Assembly (NCBI GenBank): GCA_902599995.1
Contig: CACKHN010000006.1
Location: forward strand, 1-64,000
DNA from: an uncultured Pelagibacteraceae bacterium
GTDB taxonomy: Bacteria > Pseudomonadota > Alphaproteobacteria > Pelagibacterales > Pelagibacteraceae
DNA: 64,000 nt
Reading direction: 5' to 3'
Shown here: one piece after another, positions 33,774-42,857 of the stretch
Layout: each line of letters starts with the position of its first letter
Position numbering within the stretch: the stretch's first letter is position 1
Translations under genes and position numbers: made by a program
The notes under the pieces: model-generated
What the model was told of the DNA's origin: nothing
Databases searched by the model: none
The model's input: only the letters and a program-made list of their open reading frames with translations

Positions 33774-34480
33774 CAGCTAACATTCCATCTATATCCACTA
33801 CCATACCTAGTTTCAATAGCTGAAAAATCAGGGTCTACTTTTTTAAATTTTTTACGAATTCTCTTAACGTGACTATCGATCGTTCTGTCTTCTATATCGG
33901 TGTCCTCTCTATATGCAATATCCATTAATTGAGCTCTTTCTTTAATTATACCTGGCCTTTTTGCTAATTCTTTAACAATTAAAAATTCTGTAGTTGTCAA
34001 TTTGTCTGGTAAAGGTTTTCCATTCCATTCACATTCGAGCTGAGACGGGTCTAACTTTAATCTTCCATGAGAAATTAGACTTTTATTTTCCTCTAAAATA
34101 TTTTTAGAATCTTTTTTTCTTAATTGAACCCTAATTCTTTCAATTAGAACTTTGATAGAAAAGCCTCCAGATTTTTTTACAAAATCATCTGCACCTAATT
34201 TTAAACCTAGAAGCTCATCAATTTCATCATCTTTAGAAGTTAAAAAAATTACTGGTAAAGATGTTTTTTTTCTGAGTTTTTTTAATAACTCTTCTCCATC
34301 TATTTTTGGCATTTTTATATCAATAACTGCTAAATCGGGAGGCATTCTGGTTAATCCAATAAGAGCACTTTCTCCATCAATATAAGTTTGTACTTTAAAG
34401 CCTTCTTTTTCTAAGGCAATGCTAAGACTTGTTAAAATATTTCTATCATCGTCAATTAAAGCTATAGTTTGTTTTTGCAT
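33773..34480 (-). CDS. chvI: OmpR-family response regulator ChvI-type
   Basis: A 235-residue DNA-binding regulator. The receiver domain has IALIDDDRN with the acidic pocket and phospho-acceptor Asp54 (AVIDIKMPKIDG), plus Lys103-area FVKKSGG. A winged-helix C-terminal domain follows (LTTTEFLIVKELAKRPG, then DRTIDSHVKRIRKKF and YGSGYRW). It overlaps chvG by 1 bp. In alphaproteobacteria ChvI/ChvG responds to acid and envelope stress. It is 51 bp downstream of polA on the same strand. Confidence 0.9.
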   Translation of the reverse strand: MQKQTIALIDDDRNILTSLSIALEKEGFKVQTYIDGESALIGLTRMPPDLAVIDIKMPKIDGEELLKKLRKKTSLPVIFLTSKDDEIDELLGLKLGADDFVKKSGGFSIKVLIERIRVQLRKKDSKNILEENKSLISHGRLKLDPSQLECEWNGKPLPDKLTTTEFLIVKELAKRPGIIKERAQLMDIAYREDTDIEDRTIDSHVKRIRKKFKKVDPDFSAIETRYGSGYRWNVS

Positions 34481-34531
34481 TAATTTAATTTAAAAATACT
34501 AAATTGTTCTAAATTGGGCAATGCAAATATA

Positions 34532-37306
34532 TTAATGAAGTATTCCCCAATTATCCCCTACATTTACATCGACTGTCAATGGAGTAGAAAAGGAGTGAAA
34601 GTCACTCTGAGCAACACTTGTCATCTCTTTTTTTATTATGTTAATCATAAGCTTTTCATCTTTTTTTGGAACTTCAAAAATTAATTCATCATGTATCTGT
34701 AGTAGCATTTTTGGTTTTATAATTTTTTCCTCAGACATTTTTTTATCCAGTCTGATCATGGCCAGTCTCATTAACTCTGAGGCTGATCCTTGTATTGGTG
34801 CATTAATTGCGGCACGCTCTTGAAAATTTCTTATATTAAAATTTTTATCATTTATCCCATTAAAATGAGATCTTCTACCAAAAATATTGCTAACATAGCC
34901 ACTTTTTCTGCAAAACTTTATTGTTTTATCCATATAGACTTTTATTTCAGGAAATTTCCCAAAGTATGCATTTAAAAATTCCTCTGCTTCAAAGTTTGTA
35001 ACATTAATTTGTTTTGCTAATCCGTATTGAGATATTCCATAGATTATTCCAAAATTAATAGCTTTTGCTTTTCGTCTGTGGTCTTGATTTACTTTATTAA
35101 TATCAATATTGAAAATTTGGCTAGCTGTTAGTGAATGGATATCCTCTTTGTTTTTAAAGGCCTTTTTTAATTCTTTAACGTCAGCTAAATCAGCAAGAAT
35201 TCTCATTTCAATTTGATTGTAATCTGCAGAAATAAGTAAATGATCTTTTTTAGCCTTAAATGCTTTTCTTATATCCTTGCCATCATCAGATTTAATAGGA
35301 ATATTTTGAAGATTAGGATCACTAGAGGCTAGTCTCCCTGTAGTAGTAGCTGCTAACAAAAAAGATGTGTGCACTCTTTTAGTACTTGGATTTACGTGTT
35401 CAGGTAAAGCGTCTGAGTAAGTATTTTTTAATTTTGATAGTTGTCTCCAGTCCAAAATTAATTTAGGAAATATATTACCTTTGAATGCTAAGTCCTCTAA
35501 AACAGTAGCACTAGTTGCAAATCCACCTTTTTTTGTTTTCTTTAAACCTGCTATTTTAAGATCATTATAAATTATTTCACCTAATTGCTTTGGTGAACCA
35601 ATATTGAACTCTTTTTTTGAAATTTTAAATATTTCATTCTCTAGCTTTAGAATTTTTTTTCCAAATTTTTGAGATAAAGATTTTAAAAACTTACTATCAA
35701 TTTCTACACCCTCAATTTCCATAAATGCTAGTATTTTGATTAACGGTTTTTCAAAAGTTTCATAAATGTTAATCAATTTTTCTGATTTTAAAGCTTTAAG
35801 AAATTTCTTGTATAATCTAAAAGTTACATCTGCATCCTCTGCAGCATAATCTTTTGCTATTTCAACTTCTACTTCACTAAAATTAATTTCTTTTTTTCCA
35901 GTTCCTACTATTTCTTTAAAGGAAATAGTTTTGTGACCTAAATGAAGTTCTGATAATGTATCCATATTATGCCTGTTTTTTCCAGCATCTAAAACATAAG
36001 ACATTAGCATCGTATCTTCCATGGCAGATAAAATTATTCCATTTTTAAATAAAACAATAAAATCAAATTTTATATTCTGCCCAATTTTTTTAACACTTTG
36101 ATCTTCTAATAATGTTTTTAATTTTTTAATGACAGTATTTTTATCAATACATTTTGAGGACTTATGACCAATAGGGATATAACACGCCTTACCAATTTTT
36201 GAACAAAGTGAAATACCTACCAGCTCTGCTTGATGAGGATCAAGAGAATTAGTTTCAGTATCTACAGCAACCTCTCCTAACTCTTCAGCCTCTTCAACCC
36301 ATTCATCTATCTCATCTGGGTTAGAAATTAAATAATAATTTTTATTATTAATTGGACTTTGCTTTTCTATATTTTTAGTTTCTGGAACTGAGCTTGTTAA
36401 GTCTGGCTCACCATATGCAGAAATAGCAGAACTTAATAATCTATTAAATTCCATCTCTCTTAAAAATTTATATAATTTATCTTTGTCTATACTTTTTAAC
36501 TTAAACTCATCTAGTTCTCTATTTATTGGAGATTTATGATCTAACGTCACAAGTTTTTTACTAATTAATGCTTTATCCTTATTTTCTAAGAGAGTTTCTC
36601 GTCTTTTGTTTTGTTTAATTTCATGAGCTGATTTCAATAATTTTTCTAATGTTCCATATTTATTAATTAGCTCGGCAGCAGTTTTTACTCCTATTCCAGG
36701 TACACCTGGTACGTTATCACTACTATCACCTGCTAAAGATTGAACATCAATCACTTTAGTAGCATCAACCCCAAATTTCTTAATAACATCCTCTTCATTA
36801 ATAAATTTATTTTTCATAGGATCAAAGATACGAACCCCCTTTTGATAAAGTTGCATCAAATCTTTGTCCGATGAAACAATGGTAACCTTCGCACCTTTTT
36901 TAAGTATTTTGTCGACATAAGTTGCGATCAAATCATCTGCTTCATAATTGGGTAAATCTACAGATGGTAGGTTAAATGCTAAAACTGATTTTCTAATGTA
37001 CTCAAATTGAGGTGCAAGGTCATCAGGCGCCTCAGATCTGTTTGCTTTATATTCACTATAGATTTCATTTCTAAATGTTTTCCTGGCAGAATCAAAAATA
37101 ACTGCAAAATGAGTTGGTTTCTGCATATTTTGATTTGATTTTGAGTCCTCTAAAAGTTTAAAAAGCATACTACAAAAACCACTAACTGCACCTGTTGGCA
37201 GTCCATCACTTTTTCTACTTAATGGTGGTAACGCATAATAAGCTCGAAAGATATATCCAGAACCATCAATAAGATAAAAATGATCAGTTTTTTGTATTTT
37301 ACTCAT
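34532..37306 (-). CDS. polA: DNA polymerase I
   Basis: A complete 924-residue Pol I. The N-terminal 5'-3' exonuclease/flap domain starts LIDGSGYIFRAYYALPPL and includes SSDKDLMQL and GDSSDNVPGVPGIG. The 3'-5' exonuclease domain retains the DxE pair (Asp349, Glu351 in AVDTETNSLDPH), so proofreading is probably active, unlike in many streamlined or rickettsial relatives. The polymerase domain has motif A DYNQIEMR (Asp695), motif B RRKAKAINFGIIYG and motif C LQIHDELIFEVP. It is the first gene of the minus-strand run that continues into chvI. Confidence 0.97.
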   Translation of the reverse strand: MSKIQKTDHFYLIDGSGYIFRAYYALPPLSRKSDGLPTGAVSGFCSMLFKLLEDSKSNQNMQKPTHFAVIFDSARKTFRNEIYSEYKANRSEAPDDLAPQFEYIRKSVLAFNLPSVDLPNYEADDLIATYVDKILKKGAKVTIVSSDKDLMQLYQKGVRIFDPMKNKFINEEDVIKKFGVDATKVIDVQSLAGDSSDNVPGVPGIGVKTAAELINKYGTLEKLLKSAHEIKQNKRRETLLENKDKALISKKLVTLDHKSPINRELDEFKLKSIDKDKLYKFLREMEFNRLLSSAISAYGEPDLTSSVPETKNIEKQSPINNKNYYLISNPDEIDEWVEEAEELGEVAVDTETNSLDPHQAELVGISLCSKIGKACYIPIGHKSSKCIDKNTVIKKLKTLLEDQSVKKIGQNIKFDFIVLFKNGIILSAMEDTMLMSYVLDAGKNRHNMDTLSELHLGHKTISFKEIVGTGKKEINFSEVEVEIAKDYAAEDADVTFRLYKKFLKALKSEKLINIYETFEKPLIKILAFMEIEGVEIDSKFLKSLSQKFGKKILKLENEIFKISKKEFNIGSPKQLGEIIYNDLKIAGLKKTKKGGFATSATVLEDLAFKGNIFPKLILDWRQLSKLKNTYSDALPEHVNPSTKRVHTSFLLAATTTGRLASSDPNLQNIPIKSDDGKDIRKAFKAKKDHLLISADYNQIEMRILADLADVKELKKAFKNKEDIHSLTASQIFNIDINKVNQDHRRKAKAINFGIIYGISQYGLAKQINVTNFEAEEFLNAYFGKFPEIKVYMDKTIKFCRKSGYVSNIFGRRSHFNGINDKNFNIRNFQERAAINAPIQGSASELMRLAMIRLDKKMSEEKIIKPKMLLQIHDELIFEVPKKDEKLMINIIKKEMTSVAQSDFHSFSTPLTVDVNVGDNWGILH

Positions 37307-37404
37307 TAAAATTTATTAAATGTTTTAAAGTTAATATAGTCTAAACTTTAATTTAATCTACTAATCACTAGATTATATTAACAATTAAGAGTATTATTAT
37401 TTTT

Positions 37405-37956
37405 ATGGAATTAACAAAAAATCTTACACAACCTAAAATAATTAAATCTTTTTTAGCTATAGTACTTGGTTCAATAGCTTTAATTATTTCTGCAAAAATA
37501 AAAATTCCTTTCTATCCAGTTCCTATGACAATGCAAACCTTTGTGGTCTTATTTTTGGGAATTAGTTTAGGTTATAAAATTGGATTAGCTGCTGTCGGAT
37601 TATATTTAATTGAGGGTATTGCAGGATTGCCAGTTTTTTCAAATTCTCCAGAAAAAGGTATCGGACTTTTATATTTCACTGGTCCAACTATGGGATATTT
37701 AATTGGATTCTTAACAGCCTGCTATTTAGCATCTATGATTAAATTAAAGGATGGTTTTTTTGTTGTTTTGGGTAAACTAATACTTGCAACTTCAACAATA
37801 TATATTTTAGGATTATTGTGGTTAGGAACATTAATCGGATGGGACAAGCCTATATTAGCGTTAGGAGCTAAACCTTTTTTGTTGGCTGAAATATTTAAAA
37901 TTGCTATTTTGGTATTATTAGTTAAAAAAATTATAAAAATTAGAAAATTTATCTAG
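37405..37956 (+). CDS. bioY: Biotin transporter BioY (S component)
   Basis: A 183-residue membrane protein with about six helices. The BioY family signatures are KIPFYPVPMTMQTFVVLFLG, YLIEGIAGLPVF and FTGPTMGYLIGF. BioY binds biotin and works with an ECF energising module or sometimes alone. No bioM/bioN or ecfT/ecfA genes are nearby, so this is a solitary BioY. It is divergent from polA (98-bp spacer) and its 3' end overlaps the converging regulator gene by 8 bp. Confidence 0.92.
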   Translation: MELTKNLTQPKIIKSFLAIVLGSIALIISAKIKIPFYPVPMTMQTFVVLFLGISLGYKIGLAAVGLYLIEGIAGLPVFSNSPEKGIGLLYFTGPTMGYLIGFLTACYLASMIKLKDGFFVVLGKLILATSTIYILGLLWLGTLIGWDKPILALGAKPFLLAEIFKIAILVLLVKKIIKIRKFI

Positions 37957-38512
37957 GTGATCTTTTAGAGAGGATTCTTTGAAGAGTTCTTCTGTGCATT
38001 TTAAGTCTTCGTGCTGTTTCAGATACATTTCTATTGCAAAGCTCAAAAACTCTATGGATATGCTCCCATTTTACTCTGTCTGCTGACATAGGATTTTCTG
38101 GAGGTGCAGCTTTTTTTGATGGATCTGCTAACAGAGCTTTTTCAACATCTTCAGCATCTGCTGGCTTAGCAAGATAATCGATGGCGCCCTCTTTAATAGC
38201 CGCAACTGCTGTTGGGATATTTCCGTATCCAGTTAACATTATAATTCTACTATTATTATTTGAAGTTTGAATTTCTTTTACTACTTCAAGACCATTTCCA
38301 TCTCCAAGTCTTAAGTCTACTACAGCAAATCCAGGTTTTTTTGACTTAACTGCTTCAACACCCTTTTGCACACTTTCTGCTTGAAAAACCTCAAATCCCT
38401 TTTTTTCCATTGCTCTTGCCAATCTTTCCCTAAAAGGATTATCGTCGTCACAAATTAATAGTGATTTATTCTCAAAATCACTAAGGTTTTGGAGTTTTGT
38501 TTGCTCTTTCAT
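37949..38512 (-). CDS. regA: Redox response regulator RegA/PrrA/ActR type
   Basis: A 187-residue two-domain regulator. The receiver has LLICDDDNPF, phospho-acceptor Asp66 (AVVDLRLGDGNGL) and a Lys in YLAKPADAEDV. After a Pro-rich linker (KKAAPPENPMS), a Fis-type helix-turn-helix ends the protein (VSETARRLKMHRRTLQRILSKRSPR), nearly identical to RegA/PrrA/ActR of other alphaproteobacteria. It controls redox and energy genes with the RegB/PrrB kinase, which is not in this window. It is divergent from the polyamine cluster (about 170-bp spacer). Confidence 0.93.
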   Translation of the reverse strand: MKEQTKLQNLSDFENKSLLICDDDNPFRERLARAMEKKGFEVFQAESVQKGVEAVKSKKPGFAVVDLRLGDGNGLEVVKEIQTSNNNSRIIMLTGYGNIPTAVAAIKEGAIDYLAKPADAEDVEKALLADPSKKAAPPENPMSADRVKWEHIHRVFELCNRNVSETARRLKMHRRTLQRILSKRSPR

Positions 38513-38680
38513 TTGACTGATATGGTAACTGAATTAAATTTTTCAATATATGATTATTTAGCAATACTGACCTGAATTATTTGCTTTACATTGGTGATTT
38601 TTAACTTTAGATGCCACAAATATTAAAGTTTTTTATTTAAAAGACTTTTTTTTGTTAAATTTTTTTTGGAGGCATTGGAA
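38513..38680 (+). promoter_or_regulatory. Leader region upstream of the polyamine cluster
   Basis: This 168-bp spacer separates divergent regA from the decarboxylase gene. It contains AACTTTA (38603-38609) able to pair with TAAAGTT (38624-38630), followed by TTTTATTT, which looks like an attenuator or weak terminator about 50 nt before the start codon. A Shine-Dalgarno GGAGG is at 38668-38672. Alphaproteobacterial ornithine decarboxylase genes are often preceded by the speF structured RNA; I cannot confirm that motif by eye. Confidence 0.35.
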
Positions 38681-39865
38681 ATGCAAAAATTTAAATCAGT
38701 TGAAGAACTTGTAAATCAACTTAAACCTGAAAAACCAGTATACTGTATCAGAAAAAATTCAATTGAATCTGCAGTAAAAGTTTTCAAAAAAAATTTCTTA
38801 GGAACAGTTTTGTATGCTGTAAAGACAAATCCTCATCCAGAAGTAATAAAAACAATAATAGATAGTGGAATAGAGCAATTTGATGTTGCATCAATCGAAG
38901 AAATAAAAAGCGTAAGAAATTTTAGTCACACTGCAAAATGCTCATATATGCATACTGTAAAGAGTAGAGAAAGTATTAAGGAAGCTTATTTTAATTATAA
39001 TGTTAAAACTTTTTCATTAGATACTAAAGACGAATTAATCAAAATTATAGAAAGTACGAATAATGCAAAAGATTTAGAATTATTTGTAAGAGTGGCAGTT
39101 TCAAACGAGCACGCAGAAATAGACTTGTCAAAAAAGTTTGGAGCTTTAACTTTTGAGGCTGTAGGTTTAACTAGATTGGCAAAACAACATGCAAAAAAAA
39201 TAGGTTTAAGTTTTCATGTTGGATCCCAATGTATGCATCCAATTTCTTACTCGAAGGGTATAACTGAAATTGGAAATATAATAAAAAAAACAAAAATAGT
39301 TCCAGATTATATAAATATAGGAGGTGGATTTCCAACTATCTATCCTGATTTAATTCCCCAATCATTGAATAGTTACTTTACTGAAATAAAAAAAAGTTTA
39401 GAAAATTTAAAACTTGAAACATTGCCAAAAATAATTTGTGAACCTGGAAGAGCTTTAGTTGCAGAAAGTGGGTCAACAATTGTTAAAGTTAATTTAAGAA
39501 AAAAACAAAAGCTTTATATAAATGATGGTACATACGGTACTCTTTTTGATGCTGGTACTCCAAATATTGTTTACCCGTCAAAGATGATTAAAGAAAACTC
39601 AAATAAAATTATTTCAAAAAAACTAACAGCTTTTGATTTCTTTGGTCCAACATGTGATAGCATGGATTATATGAAGGGTCCTTTTTTGCTTCCAAACAAT
39701 ATTAAAGAGAATGATTATATAGAACTTGGTCAACTTGGAGCTTATGGATTAACTTTTAGAACTCAATTCAATGGCTATTATTCGGATGAGATTTATGAAG
39801 TTGAAGATAAACCAATAATGACCATGTACGGTAGAGATAGCAATAAAGCTAATATGGTCGCTTAA
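38681..39865 (+). CDS. Fold III PLP-dependent basic amino acid decarboxylase (ODC-like)
   Basis: A 394-residue decarboxylase of the alanine-racemase-fold ODC family. I chose the ATG at 38681 because GGAGG lies 8 nt upstream; the in-frame TTG at 38666 overlaps it. PLP-binding Lys48 is in VLYAVKTNPHPEV, FHVGSQCMHP and EPGRALVAESG bind PLP phosphate, and the catalytic GPTCDSMDYM motif is present, as in ornithine decarboxylase. The substrate could be ornithine, lysine or possibly arginine, since agmatine-using enzymes follow. It is first in a four-gene cluster with 1-4 bp spacing. Confidence 0.88.
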   Translation: MQKFKSVEELVNQLKPEKPVYCIRKNSIESAVKVFKKNFLGTVLYAVKTNPHPEVIKTIIDSGIEQFDVASIEEIKSVRNFSHTAKCSYMHTVKSRESIKEAYFNYNVKTFSLDTKDELIKIIESTNNAKDLELFVRVAVSNEHAEIDLSKKFGALTFEAVGLTRLAKQHAKKIGLSFHVGSQCMHPISYSKGITEIGNIIKKTKIVPDYINIGGGFPTIYPDLIPQSLNSYFTEIKKSLENLKLETLPKIICEPGRALVAESGSTIVKVNLRKKQKLYINDGTYGTLFDAGTPNIVYPSKMIKENSNKIISKKLTAFDFFGPTCDSMDYMKGPFLLPNNIKENDYIELGQLGAYGLTFRTQFNGYYSDEIYEVEDKPIMTMYGRDSNKANMVA

Positions 39866-40908
39866 TGTCAGACCAAAAAAATCTGGGTCACAATAGTAAA
39901 AAAGATTTCTTAAAAAACCCAGTAGAACACATTGATATCACCTCCTTTGATTCAAGAAAGATAATCTCATCAATGAAAAAAATGTCTTTCGTATCTAGAG
40001 AGACTGCTAATGCAGCGAATATTTATAATGAAATGTTGAAAGATAAAGATTGTACAATTTTCCTAACTTTGGCTGGATCAACATCAGCTGCAGGATGTAT
40101 GAATATATATAAGGATTTAGTTAAATATAATATGGTTGATACAATTGTTGCAACTGGCGCCTCAATTGTAGATATGGATTTTTTTGAAGCATTAGGTTTT
40201 AAACATTACCAGGGCTCACAGTTTCAAGATGATACCGAGTTAAGAAATAATTACATCGATAGGATTTACGACACTTATATTGATGAGGAAGAGCTTCAAA
40301 TGTGTGACAAAATCATATGTGATATAGCTAATACATTAGAACCAAGGAGTTACACTTCCAGAGAGTTTATATATGAAATGGGAAAGTATCTGAAAAAGAA
40401 ATCAAAAAAAAAAGATTCATTAATTGAAACAGCATTTGATAATGATGTTCCAATTTTCTGCCCTGCTTTTACAGATTCGAGTGCAGGATTTGGTTTAGTA
40501 ATGCACCAGGAAAAAAATCCAAAAAAACATATGACAATTGACTCTGTTAGAGAATTTAGGGAACTTACAGAAATAAAGATTAAATCTAAAGGCTCAGGAT
40601 TATTTATGATAGGTGGTGGAGTACCAAAGAATTTCATTCAAGATACAGTTATTTGTGCAGAACTTTTAGGAAAAGATGTTGATATGCACAAATATGCTAT
40701 TCAAATCACAGTTGCAGATAGTAGAGATGGAGCATGTAGTAGCTCAACTCTAAAAGAGGCAAGTTCTTGGGGTAAAGTTGATATCACGAGAGAACAAATG
40801 GTTTTTGCAGAAGCTACAAGTGTTTTGCCTCTTATAGCTAGTGATGCTTATCATAGAGGGGAATGGAAGAGTAGAGATCGGAAAAATTTCTCAAATATTT
40901 TTAAATAA
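39865..40908 (+). CDS. Deoxyhypusine synthase-like protein
   Basis: A 347-residue homologue of eukaryotic/archaeal deoxyhypusine synthase. The NAD-binding segments (TLAGSTSAAGC; IVATGASIVDMDFFEALG; GSGLFMIGGGVPKNFIQD) are present. The catalytic lysine equivalent to human Lys329 is retained as Lys304 in SWGKV. Bacteria lack eIF5A, so such homologues are thought to transfer an aminobutyl group to a small amine, as in homospermidine formation. It overlaps the decarboxylase stop by 1 bp, supporting a polyamine role. Confidence 0.9.
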   Translation: MSDQKNLGHNSKKDFLKNPVEHIDITSFDSRKIISSMKKMSFVSRETANAANIYNEMLKDKDCTIFLTLAGSTSAAGCMNIYKDLVKYNMVDTIVATGASIVDMDFFEALGFKHYQGSQFQDDTELRNNYIDRIYDTYIDEEELQMCDKIICDIANTLEPRSYTSREFIYEMGKYLKKKSKKKDSLIETAFDNDVPIFCPAFTDSSAGFGLVMHQEKNPKKHMTIDSVREFRELTEIKIKSKGSGLFMIGGGVPKNFIQDTVICAELLGKDVDMHKYAIQITVADSRDGACSSSTLKEASSWGKVDITREQMVFAEATSVLPLIASDAYHRGEWKSRDRKNFSNIFK

Positions 40909-40911
40909 TTC

Positions 40912-41793
40912 ATGGTAAAAAAAACTACGATTGGTTTAATTCAAACTAAAGTTTTTGATAATCAAAATAAAAATATAGAAAATTCTGTAATTAAGATTAA
41001 AGAAGCAGCAAAGAAAAAAGCAAAAATAATATGTCTTCCTGAACTATTTTTATCTCCATATTTTTGTCAAAGTGAAAATCATGCTAAGTTTAAGTTAGCA
41101 GAAAAAATTCCAGGTAGATTATCAGATATATATTGTAAATTAGCCAAAGAACTTTCTGTTGTTTTAATGATTTCTTTATTTGAAAAAAAGACTACTGGTT
41201 TTTATCATAACACAAGCATTGTAATTGATGACAAGGGTAAGATAATATCAAAGTATAGAAAAATGCATATTCCAGATGATCCAGGTTATTATGAAAAATT
41301 CTACTTCACTCCAGGAGATTTGGGTTTTAAATCTACAAAAACAAAATACGGAAAAGTTGGTTCTTTGATTTGCTGGGATCAATGGTTTCCAGAAGCTGCG
41401 AGACTAACAACGCTAAAAGGAGCAGAAATTTTATTTTATCCAACAGCGATTGGTTGGCACCCTAAAGAGAAAAAACAGTTTGGGAAATCCCAACTAGAAG
41501 CATGGATAACTATCCAAAGATCTCATGCCATAGCAAATGGGGTTTTTGTTGCCGCTATAAATAGAATTGGTTTAGAGAAAACTGGAAAAAGAAAAATACA
41601 CTTTTGGGGTAACTCAATGATTATCGATCCCAGTGGAAATATTATTGCGAAGTCAAAATCAGATAAAGAGGAAATCTTAATTACTAGCATTGATCTAGAT
41701 AAAATTGAAACAGCTAGAAATCATTGGCCATTTTTAAGAGATAGAAGAATAGATTATTACAAAGGACTTCTAAAAAATCCTAAAGATGAATAA
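40912..41793 (+). CDS. aguB: N-carbamoylputrescine amidohydrolase
   Basis: Nitrilase-superfamily enzyme converting N-carbamoylputrescine to putrescine, CO2 and ammonia. The catalytic triad is Glu44 (LPELFLSPYF), Lys117 (YRKMHIPDDPG) and Cys154 (LICWDQWFPE), and the context of each is characteristic of AguB. Length of 293 fits. It lies 3 bp after the deoxyhypusine-synthase-like gene and overlaps aguA by 8 bp, so the two act as a unit. Confidence 0.93.
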   Translation: MVKKTTIGLIQTKVFDNQNKNIENSVIKIKEAAKKKAKIICLPELFLSPYFCQSENHAKFKLAEKIPGRLSDIYCKLAKELSVVLMISLFEKKTTGFYHNTSIVIDDKGKIISKYRKMHIPDDPGYYEKFYFTPGDLGFKSTKTKYGKVGSLICWDQWFPEAARLTTLKGAEILFYPTAIGWHPKEKKQFGKSQLEAWITIQRSHAIANGVFVAAINRIGLEKTGKRKIHFWGNSMIIDPSGNIIAKSKSDKEEILITSIDLDKIETARNHWPFLRDRRIDYYKGLLKNPKDE

Positions 41794-42856
41794 TAATTTA
41801 TCTCTCATTGGCTACAGAATGCCTGCAGAATGGGAGTTGCAAGAAAGTGTATGGATAGCTTGGCCATACAACAAAAGTGACTGGCCTGGTCTTTTTAAAA
41901 ATATCCCAAAAATAGTTACACAAATAATAAGTGAATTATCAAGATCACAAAAAATAAATTTATTAATAAATAATTATAACGATAAAAAAAAAATTATAAA
42001 TTTATTAAGTAAATTTCGTAATAACCTACAAAATATTATTTTTTACAAAATAAGCACTAATCGGATTTGGTTAAGAGACTCTGGTCCAATATATATAATA
42101 AATGAAAGGACCAAAAAAAAGTTGATTTTAAATTTTAAATTCAATGCATGGAGTAAATACAAAGATTATAAGAAAGACAATAATATCAATAATAAATTAT
42201 CAAAATTAACTAAAGTAAAAAAAATAGATCCTGTTGTTAAGATTAATAATAAGTCAAAACAATTAGTATTGGAGGGAGGTGCTATAGATGTCAATGGTAA
42301 AGGATCGGTTCTTCTAACAAAGGAATGTCTTTTAAGCAAAGTACAAGAAAGAAATCCTGGTATTACCAAAAAATCATTAGAAAAAACATTAAGTAAATAT
42401 TTAAATGTTAAAAATTTCATTTGGCTTAATAAGGGGATTAAAGGAGACGATACTCACGGACACATCGATGATATTTCAAGGTTTGTCTCTGAAGATGCAA
42501 TTATGACTGCAGTCGAAAAAAATAGAAATGAAAAGAATTATAAAAATTTAAAAGAAAATTTAAATATTTTAAAGAACGCTAAAAATATAAATAAAAGAAA
42601 ATTTAAAATAATTGAAGTACCAATGCCCAAGCCTATATATATTGAAAAAGTAAGAGTCCCTGCAAGTTATCTGAATTTTTATATTGCTAATAAAGTAGTA
42701 CTATTACCAATCTTTAAAGACAAAAATGATAAAAAAGTAATTTTAATTTTTAAAAAATTTTTTAAAAATAAAAAAATTGTACCAATTGATTGCACTAAAC
42801 TCATTTGGGGTTTTGGAGCTATTCATTGTATGACACAACCAGAGCCCAAAATCTAA
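41786..42856 (+). CDS. aguA: Agmatine deiminase
   Basis: Guanidine-modifying enzyme hydrolysing agmatine to N-carbamoylputrescine. It starts with the family's YRMPAEWELQESVWIAWPYN and has WLRDSGPIYI (substrate Asp), GDDTHGHIDDISRFV (catalytic His/Asp) and the C-terminal nucleophile Cys348 in IHCMTQPEP. Length of 356 is normal. Its partner aguB overlaps the start. No agmatine source such as SpeA is visible nearby. The stop is 1 bp from the converging transporter gene's stop. Confidence 0.94.
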   Translation: MNNNLSLIGYRMPAEWELQESVWIAWPYNKSDWPGLFKNIPKIVTQIISELSRSQKINLLINNYNDKKKIINLLSKFRNNLQNIIFYKISTNRIWLRDSGPIYIINERTKKKLILNFKFNAWSKYKDYKKDNNINNKLSKLTKVKKIDPVVKINNKSKQLVLEGGAIDVNGKGSVLLTKECLLSKVQERNPGITKKSLEKTLSKYLNVKNFIWLNKGIKGDDTHGHIDDISRFVSEDAIMTAVEKNRNEKNYKNLKENLNILKNAKNINKRKFKIIEVPMPKPIYIEKVRVPASYLNFYIANKVVLLPIFKDKNDKKVILIFKKFFKNKKIVPIDCTKLIWGFGAIHCMTQPEPKI

Positions 42857-42857
42857 A

